The notes under the pieces are model-generated. The model made no database searches. It was not told the origin of the DNA and saw only the letters and a list, made by a program, of their open reading frames with translations. The translations under genes and the position numbers were made by a program. 27,565 bases of DNA, taken from NCBI GenBank assembly GCA_002421985.1, contig DISF01000026.1, positions 1 through 27,565 of the forward strand. Direction: 5' to 3'. The number at the start of each line of letters is the position of its first letter. Within the stretch, counting starts at the first letter, position 1. This document shows, in pieces, positions 22,997 through 27,565 of the stretch. The stretch comes from Roseovarius sp. UBA6217. GTDB lineage: Bacteria > Pseudomonadota > Alphaproteobacteria > Rhodobacterales > Rhodobacteraceae.

Positions 22997-23025
22997 TTGC
23001 CCTCCACAAAGCCCTCCCCTATAGA
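22997..23025 (+). promoter_or_regulatory. Candidate promoter of the rpmC-rpmD ribosomal operon
   Basis: TTGCCC (22997-23002), a 17-nt spacer and TATAGA (23020-23025) lie between the HU hairpin and rpmC. The leader of about 120 nt would contain two hairpins, CCCCGGC/GCCGGGG (23041-23058) and CCCTGA/TCAGGG (23097-23116), possible sites for r-protein or attenuation control. Confidence 0.5.
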
Positions 23026-23150
23026 AGCTCAATCCGCGACCCCCGGCCTGTGCCGGGGATTCGCGTATTGAAATCCATCCACCGGGTGACGGGTGACCCT
23101 GAAACAGATGTCAGGGGCCGGCCGGTGTCATGATAAAGGAAGACATGGCG

Positions 23151-23363
23151 ATGAAGGCCACGGAATTGCGCGACAAGACCCCGGACCAACTCCGGGACGA
23201 GCTTGTCCGGCTCAAGAAAGAACAGTTCAACCTGCGCTTCCAGGCGGCGACCAGCCAGCTTGAGAACACCGCGCAGATGCGCCGCGCCCGCCGCGATGCC
23301 GCGCGCGTCAAGACGATCCTCAACGAAAAGGCCCGTGGTGCGGCCGCTGAGCAGGGAGCCTGA
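23151..23363 (+). CDS. rpmC: 50S ribosomal protein L29
   Basis: A small helical-hairpin protein near the peptide exit tunnel of the large subunit. It is recognised by KATELRDKTPDQLRDELVRL, KKEQFNLRFQAATSQLEN and RRDAARVKTILNEK. I chose ATG 23151 (70 residues) because AAGGAAG lies eight bases upstream; the in-frame ATGs at 23130 and 23145 are respectively before and too close to that site. It opens the ribosomal block here, whereas in most bacteria it follows rplP directly. Confidence 0.95.
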   Translation: MKATELRDKTPDQLRDELVRLKKEQFNLRFQAATSQLENTAQMRRARRDAARVKTILNEKARGAAAEQGA

Positions 23364-23367
23364 GACC

Positions 23368-23598
23368 ATGCCCAAACGTATCCTGCAAGGCATCGTCACC
23401 TCGGACGCCAACGCCCAGACCGTGACCGTTTCGGTCGAGCGCCGCTTCAAGCATCCCGTGCTTCAGAAGACGATCCGCAAGTCCAAGAAATACCGGGCGC
23501 ATGACGAGAACAACACCTTCAAGAAAGGTGACGCGGTGCGCATCATCGAATGTGCCCCGAAATCCAAGACGAAACGCTGGGAGGTGCTGGAGGCCTGA
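23368..23598 (+). CDS. rpsQ: 30S ribosomal protein S17
   Basis: A 76-residue OB-fold protein that binds 16S rRNA early in small-subunit assembly. Landmarks are LQGIVTSDANAQTVTVSVER, HPVLQKTIRKSKKYRAHDEN and GDAVRIIECAPKSKTKRWEV. It starts four bases after the rpmC stop, with GGAG upstream. A 76-bp gap with a GGGGG/CCCCC hairpin (23631-23655) separates it from rplN, the longest internal gap of the cluster. Confidence 0.97.
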   Translation: MPKRILQGIVTSDANAQTVTVSVERRFKHPVLQKTIRKSKKYRAHDENNTFKKGDAVRIIECAPKSKTKRWEVLEA

Positions 23599-23674
23599 TC
23601 CTTCGCACCATCCGGTTTGATCGAAACCCTGGGGGAATTAACCAGAACAGCCCCCACAGGTCGGGAGAAACCCT

Positions 23675-24043
23675 ATGATCCAGATGCAGACCAATCTGGA
23701 TGTCGCTGACAATTCCGGCGCACGCCGGGTGCAGTGCATCAAGGTTCTCGGCGGTTCGCACCGTCGTTATGCCTCGGTCGGCGATATCATCGTCGTCTCC
23801 GTGAAAGAGGCCATTCCGCGCGGTCGCGTGAAAAAGGGCGACGTGCGCAAGGCCGTCGTCGTGCGCACCGCCAAGGAGGTCCGTCGCGAGGATGGCACCG
23901 CCATCCGCTTTGACCGCAACGCAGCGGTGATCCTCAACAACGCGGGCGAACCGATCGGCACCCGGATTTTCGGGCCGGTGGTGCGCGAGTTGCGTTCCAA
24001 GAACTTCATGAAGATCATCTCGCTCGCCCCGGAGGTGCTGTAA
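23675..24043 (+). CDS. rplN: 50S ribosomal protein L14
   Basis: A 122-residue large-subunit protein at the subunit interface, the usual length. It starts MIQMQTNLDVADNSGARRVQ and continues with the conserved IKVLGGSHRRYASVGDIIVV, PRGRVKKGDVRKAVVVRT and RIFGPVVRELRSKNFMKI. TCGGGAGAAA supplies its ribosome-binding site. One base separates its stop from the rplX start. Confidence 0.98.
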   Translation: MIQMQTNLDVADNSGARRVQCIKVLGGSHRRYASVGDIIVVSVKEAIPRGRVKKGDVRKAVVVRTAKEVRREDGTAIRFDRNAAVILNNAGEPIGTRIFGPVVRELRSKNFMKIISLAPEVL

Positions 24044-24044
24044 G

Positions 24045-24356
24045 ATGGCCGCGAAACTGAAAAAGGGTGACACCGTTGTGGTGCTCGCCGGCAAGGACAA
24101 GGGCCAGAAGGGCACCATCCTCAGCGTCGATCCCAAGGCCGGCAAGGCCGTGGTCGATGGCGTGAACATGGCCATTCGCCACACCCGCCAGAGCCAGACC
24201 AGCCAGGGCGGACGCATCCCCAAGGCGATGCCCATTGACCTCAGCAACCTTGCCATGATCGACAAGAACGGCAAGCCCACGCGCGTCGGCTTCAGGATCG
24301 AGGGCGACAGGAAGGTGCGCTTTGCCAAGACCACGGGGGACGTGATTGATGCTTGA
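24045..24356 (+). CDS. rplX: 50S ribosomal protein L24
   Basis: A 103-residue assembly-initiator protein of the large subunit. The KOW motif is clear near the N-terminus (KLKKGDTVVVLAGKDKGQKG, TILSVDPKAGKAVVDGVN), followed by MPIDLSNLAMIDKNGKPTRV and the end KVRFAKTTGDVIDA. Its last codons overlap the rplE start by eight bases, so translation of the two is likely coupled. Confidence 0.98.
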   Translation: MAAKLKKGDTVVVLAGKDKGQKGTILSVDPKAGKAVVDGVNMAIRHTRQSQTSQGGRIPKAMPIDLSNLAMIDKNGKPTRVGFRIEGDRKVRFAKTTGDVIDA

Positions 24357-24912
24357 TACCGCAACCTATACCCCGCGCCTCAAGACGCAGTTCCGCGATG
24401 TCATCAAGCCCGCTCTGAAAGAAGAGTTCGGCTACAAGAACGACATGATGATCCCGCGTCTGGAAAAGATCGTGCTCAACATCGGCTGTGGTGCCGAGGC
24501 GGTGCGCGATTCCAAGAAGGCCAAATCGGCGCAGGAAGACCTGACCGCCATCGCAGGCCAGAAAGCCGTGACCACCAAGGCGCGCAACTCCATCGCCGGC
24601 TTTCGCCTGCGCGAGGGGATGCCCGTTGGTGCCAAGGTTACGCTGCGCGGCGACCGGATGTATGATTTCCTCGACCGCCTGATCACCGTGGCCATGCCCC
24701 GTATCCGCGACTTCCGCGGCGTCTCGGGCAAGTCGTTCGACGGCAACGGCAATTACGCGATGGGTCTCAAGGAACACATCGTCTTTCCCGAAATCAACTT
24801 CGACAAGGTCGACGAAGTCTGGGGGATGGACATCATCATCACAACCACGGCGAAGACCGACGCTGAAGCCAAGGCGCTGTTGAAGCATTTCAACATGCCC
24901 TTCAACAGCTGA
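24349..24912 (+). CDS. rplE: 50S ribosomal protein L5
   Basis: A 187-residue protein that binds 5S rRNA in the central protuberance. Landmarks are YKNDMMIPRLEKIVLNIGCG, QKAVTTKARNSIAGFRLREG, KVTLRGDRMYDFLDRLI and GMDIIITTTAKTDAEAKALL. ATG 24349 (MLDTATYTPRL) lies within the end of rplX; a TTG one codon upstream is unlikely to be used. Confidence 0.98.
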   Translation: MLDTATYTPRLKTQFRDVIKPALKEEFGYKNDMMIPRLEKIVLNIGCGAEAVRDSKKAKSAQEDLTAIAGQKAVTTKARNSIAGFRLREGMPVGAKVTLRGDRMYDFLDRLITVAMPRIRDFRGVSGKSFDGNGNYAMGLKEHIVFPEINFDKVDEVWGMDIIITTTAKTDAEAKALLKHFNMPFNS

Positions 24913-24931
24913 GCCGGGGGAGGATCAAGAT

Positions 24932-25237
24932 ATGGCCAAGAAATCAATGATCGAGCGCGAGAAGAAGCGCCAGAAGCTGGTGGACCAATACGCCACCCGG
25001 CGCGCCGCGCTCAAGGCGATCATCAAGGACGAAGCAAAGCCGATGGAAGAGCGGTTCCGCGCCTCTCTCAAGCTCGCGCAACTGCCGCGCAACAGCTCTG
25101 CGACGCGCCTGCATAACCGCTGCCAGCTTACCGGGCGTCCGCACGCCTATTACCGCAAGCTGAAAATCAGCCGGATCGCCCTGCGCGAGCTCGGCTCTGC
25201 CGGGCTGTTGCCCGGTGTCGTGAAATCGAGCTGGTGA
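24932..25237 (+). CDS. rpsN: 30S ribosomal protein S14 (long, zinc-independent form)
   Basis: A 101-residue small-subunit protein. The length, and the absence of the CxxC...CxxC zinc knuckle (only NRCQLTGRPHAYYRKLKISR is present), show the C-minus form typical of proteobacteria. The N-terminus MAKKSMIEREKKRQKLVDQY and end LPGVVKSSW are standard. GGGGGAGG precedes the ATG by about nine bases. Confidence 0.98.
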   Translation: MAKKSMIEREKKRQKLVDQYATRRAALKAIIKDEAKPMEERFRASLKLAQLPRNSSATRLHNRCQLTGRPHAYYRKLKISRIALRELGSAGLLPGVVKSSW

Positions 25238-25250
25238 GGAGGGCGCAGAT

Positions 25251-25643
25251 ATGAACGATCCTATCGGCGATATGCTCACCCGTATCCGCAACGCACAGAT
25301 GCGCGGCAAGACCACCGTGCGCACGCCCGCGTCCAAGATGCGCGTGCGCGTTCTCGATGTGCTGGCCTCCGAGGGCTATATTCGCGGCTACGAGGCCGCG
25401 ACCGGTGCCACCGGCCACCCCGAGCTTGAAATCAGCCTCAAATATTACGAGGGCATCCCTGTCATTCGCGAGATGAAGCGGGTCTCCAAGCCCGGTCGCC
25501 GCGTCTACATGGGCGTCAATGACATTCCGCAGGTCCGTCAGGGCCTCGGCGTGTCGATTGTCTCCACCCCCAAGGGTGTGATGTCGGATGCAGCTGCACG
25601 CGCCGCCAATGTCGGTGGCGAAGTGCTCTGCACTGTATTCTGA
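25251..25643 (+). CDS. rpsH: 30S ribosomal protein S8
   Basis: A 130-residue protein that nucleates the 16S central domain; in E. coli it also represses the spc operon by binding its mRNA. Landmarks are MNDPIGDMLTRIRNAQMRGK, YIRGYEAATG, VSKPGRRVYMGVNDIPQVRQ and SIVSTPKGVMSDAAARAANV, ending GGEVLCTVF. No equivalent S8 regulatory site was identified in this operon. Confidence 0.98.
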   Translation: MNDPIGDMLTRIRNAQMRGKTTVRTPASKMRVRVLDVLASEGYIRGYEAATGATGHPELEISLKYYEGIPVIREMKRVSKPGRRVYMGVNDIPQVRQGLGVSIVSTPKGVMSDAAARAANVGGEVLCTVF

Positions 25644-25656
25644 GGGAGGCCCGGAC

Positions 25657-26190
25657 ATGTCACGTATCGGAAAACAACCCGTGGCCCTGCCCGATGGCGT
25701 CTCTGCGACGATCTCGGGCCAGACCATCGAAATCAAGGGTCCCAAGGGCGCCAAGAGCTTTACGGCGACCGACGATGTGACCCTTACCAACGCGGATGGC
25801 ACCATCACCGTCACCCCGCGCGGCAAATCCAAGCGCGCCCGCCAGCAATGGGGCATGACCCGCACGGTCATCGCCAACATGGTGCACGGTGCCAAGGACA
25901 GTTTCCGCCAGGAACTTGAAATCCGCGGCGTGGGCTATCGTGCCGCGGTGCAGGGAAGCGTGCTCAAGCTCAATCTCGGCTACAGCCATGACGTGGATTT
26001 CGCGATCCCCGATGGCGTGACCGTGACGGCACCCAAGCAGACCGAACTGGTCATCGAGGGCACCGACAAGCAGCTCGTCGGACAGGTCGCGGCCAATATC
26101 CGTGACTGGCGTCGGCCCGAGCCCTACAAGGGCAAAGGCATCCGCTACAAGGGCGAGTATATCTTCCAAAAGGAAGGCAAGAAGAAGTAA
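25657..26190 (+). CDS. rplF: 50S ribosomal protein L6
   Basis: A 177-residue two-domain protein near the factor-binding site of the large subunit, the same length as in E. coli. It begins MSRIGKQPVALPDGVSATIS and shows the repeated L6 fold, with QELEIRGVGYRAAVQGSVLK, and the rRNA-contacting tail DWRRPEPYKGKGIRYKGEYI. ATG 25657 has GAGGGAGG upstream; the longer in-frame reading overlaps rpsH and is not used. Confidence 0.98.
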   Translation: MSRIGKQPVALPDGVSATISGQTIEIKGPKGAKSFTATDDVTLTNADGTITVTPRGKSKRARQQWGMTRTVIANMVHGAKDSFRQELEIRGVGYRAAVQGSVLKLNLGYSHDVDFAIPDGVTVTAPKQTELVIEGTDKQLVGQVAANIRDWRRPEPYKGKGIRYKGEYIFQKEGKKK

Positions 26191-26202
26191 GGGACGCGAC
26201 AG

Positions 26203-26562
26203 ATGGCAAACAGCAAGAGAAAACTGTTCCTCAAACGCCGCCTGCGCGTTCGGAGCAAACTTCGGAAGGTCAACGCGGGGCGCGTGCGCCTGAGCGTTCA
26301 CCGGTCCAACAAGAATATCAGCGCGCAGCTCATCGACGATGTGCGCGGCATCACGCTGGCGGCGGCCTCGACCCTGGAAAAGGATCTCGGTTTCGTCGGC
26401 AAATGCACCGTCGAAGCAGCGGCCAAGGTGGGCGAAACGGTTGCCGAGCGGGCGAAACAGGCCGGGGTGACCGAGGCCTATTTCGACCGGGGCGGCTTCA
26501 TCTATCATGGCCGCGTCAAGGCGTTGGCGGAAGCCGCGCGTGACGCCGGTCTGAAGATCTGA
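26203..26562 (+). CDS. rplR: 50S ribosomal protein L18
   Basis: A 119-residue 5S-rRNA-binding protein of the central protuberance. It has a basic N-terminus (MANSKRKLFLKRRLRVRSKL) and the L18 core (VRLSVHRSNKNISAQLIDD, TLAAASTLEK), and ends FDRGGFIYHGRVKALAEAAR. The start is 12 bp after rplF. Confidence 0.98.
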   Translation: MANSKRKLFLKRRLRVRSKLRKVNAGRVRLSVHRSNKNISAQLIDDVRGITLAAASTLEKDLGFVGKCTVEAAAKVGETVAERAKQAGVTEAYFDRGGFIYHGRVKALAEAARDAGLKI

Positions 26563-26575
26563 GGAGACGAGAGAG

Positions 26576-27148
26576 ATGGCAAGAGAAGACAACCGCCGCG
26601 AGCGTCGCGACCGCGATGAAACGCCGGAATTCGCCGACCGCCTCGTCGCGATCAACCGCGTCAGCAAGACGGTGAAGGGCGGCAAACGCTTTGGGTTCGC
26701 GGCGCTCGTCGTCGTGGGCGATCAGAAAGGCCGCGTTGGCTTTGGCAAGGGCAAGGCCAAGGAGGTCCCCGAGGCGATCCGCAAGGCCACCGAGGCCGCC
26801 AAGCGGGGCATGATGCGTGTGCCGCTGCGCGAGGGCCGCACCCTGCACCATGACATCGAGGGCCGTCACGGTGCCGGCAAGGTGGTGATGCGCACTGCCC
26901 CGCACGGCACCGGCATCATCGCGGGCGGGCCGATGCGCGCCGTGTTCGAGATGCTGGGGCTTCAGGATGTCGTCGCCAAATCGAACGGCTCGCAGAACCC
27001 CTATAACATGATCCGCGCCACGCTCGACGGTCTTCGCAAGCAGACCAGCCCGCGCATGGTGGCACAGCGGCGCGGCAAGAAGGTCGCCGACATCCTGCGC
27101 AGGGGTGACGAGGCCCCGGCCGCCGCGCCCGAAGCCGTTGACGCGTAA
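26576..27148 (+). CDS. rpsE: 30S ribosomal protein S5
   Basis: A 190-residue protein important for decoding accuracy; it is somewhat longer than the E. coli protein because of extensions at both ends (MAREDNRRERRDRDETPEF; DEAPAAAPEAVDA). Core motifs are VAINRVSKTVKGGKRFGFAA, GRVGFGKGKAKEVPEAIRKA, GIIAGGPMRAVFEMLGLQDV and SKNGSQNPYNMIRAT-like KSNGSQNPYNMIRATLDGL. GGAGACGAGAGAG lies before the ATG. Confidence 0.98.
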   Translation: MAREDNRRERRDRDETPEFADRLVAINRVSKTVKGGKRFGFAALVVVGDQKGRVGFGKGKAKEVPEAIRKATEAAKRGMMRVPLREGRTLHHDIEGRHGAGKVVMRTAPHGTGIIAGGPMRAVFEMLGLQDVVAKSNGSQNPYNMIRATLDGLRKQTSPRMVAQRRGKKVADILRRGDEAPAAAPEAVDA

Positions 27149-27161
27149 GGAGACCCCAAGC

Positions 27162-27350
27162 ATGGCCAAGACCATCGTTGTCAAGCAGATCGGCTCTCCG
27201 ATCCGCCGCCCCGCCAAGCAGCGCCAGACCCTGATCGGGCTGGGGCTGAACAAGATGCACAAGACCCGCGAGCTTGAAGACACCCCCGCCGTGCGCGGCA
27301 TGGTCGCCAAGATCCCGCATATGGTCGAGATCATTGAGGAAAAGGGCTGA
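27162..27350 (+). CDS. rpmD: 50S ribosomal protein L30
   Basis: A 62-residue large-subunit protein: MAKTIVVKQIGSPIRRPAKQ, RQTLIGLGLNKMHKTREL, ending MVAKIPHMVEIIEEKG. ATG 27162 has AAGGAGA upstream; the longer in-frame start at 27105 lies in rpsE. In most bacteria rplO and secY follow immediately. Here two hairpins follow instead, so L30 seems to be the last gene of this transcript. Confidence 0.97.
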   Translation: MAKTIVVKQIGSPIRRPAKQRQTLIGLGLNKMHKTRELEDTPAVRGMVAKIPHMVEIIEEKG

Positions 27351-27374
27351 ACGCCCTTTTCGTGAAAGGAAGGC

Positions 27375-27445
27375 GGTCCGGACGTTTTTGACGTGTCCGG
27401 GCCGTCTCGGAAAACCGCCCCGGTCAGAGATGGCCGGGGCGGTTT
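27375..27445 (+). terminator. Double hairpin after rpmD
   Basis: The first stem is GGTCCGGAC (27375-27383) / GTCCGGGCC (27395-27403) with one wobble. The second is AAACCGCCCCGG (27412-27423) / CCGGGGCGGTTT (27434-27445), twelve perfect pairs with a ten-base loop. The A/T-flanked GC stem of the second is a good intrinsic terminator. Confidence 0.7.
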
Positions 27446-27540
27446 CCGTTTGCGCGCGCGATCTCGCGCCGGATCATGGCAAAAGGCGCGCCCGAGGGCG
27501 GGGTAATGCCTGAAGGGGGTGTTGAAGGCAAAGCCCCCTT

Positions 27541-27565
27541 GCGCGGAATCAAGGCGCGCTTGCGC
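27541..27565. repeat. 25-bp dispersed repeat, copy 2 (cut by window end)
   Basis: The last 25 bases of the window are identical to 11830-11854. The repeat probably continues beyond the window. The stretch from 27446 to here holds no gene that I can support. Confidence 0.75.

Noticed and set aside
1..27565. CRISPR array, prophage, toxin-antitoxin or defence island
   Set aside because: No regularly spaced repeats beyond the four IS-end units, no phage structural genes and no recognisable defence proteins on either strand.

Overview
The window is high-GC chromosomal DNA from an alphaproteobacterium, most likely Rhodobacteraceae (Roseobacter/Rhodobacter group). This is inferred from gene content: an Lrp-type PutR divergent from a bifunctional PutA that lacks a DNA-binding domain, an ethylmalonyl-CoA mutase, a PetP/PetR-like regulator pair beside ilvE, and the protein sequences of the ribosomal cluster. 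Almost everything is core metabolism or translation. The one clearly accessory segment is a decayed mobilizable element at about 7.36-9.76 kb.

Layout. 1-1714: 3' part of methylmalonyl-CoA mutase. 1741-6352 (minus): putA, a rhomboid protease and a frameshifted GFA-family gene in one direction; putR (6456-6935) diverges from putA. 6939-7443: a damaged TPR-type secreted-protein gene and tRNA-Leu(UAA). 7444-~9756: remnants of an integrated mobilizable element, comprising a serine-recombinase C-terminus, an IS21-family left end, a relaxase cut by that IS end, and an intact mobC. 9913-11347: a small membrane protein, an ornithine-cyclodeaminase-like fragment and a membrane-bound LytTR regulator. 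11348-12085: a long non-coding stretch with repeats. 12086-14309: ilvE divergent from petP-petR. 14735-16726: ecm. 17021-18820: lepA. 18847-20890: a small lipoprotein, a 61-residue membrane protein, an alpha/beta hydrolase and a class II aldolase. 21043-22937: AMP nucleosidase and an HU protein. 23151-27350: rpmC-rpsQ-rplN-rplX-rplE-rpsN-rpsH-rplF-rplR-rpsE-rpmD, with a recognisable promoter in front and two hairpins behind.

How the genes work together. The two B12-dependent mutases (Mcm and Ecm) belong to the ethylmalonyl-CoA/propionyl-CoA route of acetyl-CoA assimilation. PutA/PutR catabolise proline to glutamate. IlvE handles branched-chain amino acids. The ribosomal block is the back half of the S10-spc supercluster, here a separately promoted unit.

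The most notable non-gene signal is a family of three related intergenic repeats (about 11749-11941, 14386-14555, 16734-16942). Each carries a hairpin with a 10-nt loop at the same place, and one stem pair shows a compensatory double change between copies. I found no CRISPR array, phage or defence system. Beyond this repeat family and the recombinase/IS21/relaxase scar, I see nothing that justifies claiming a new biological system.
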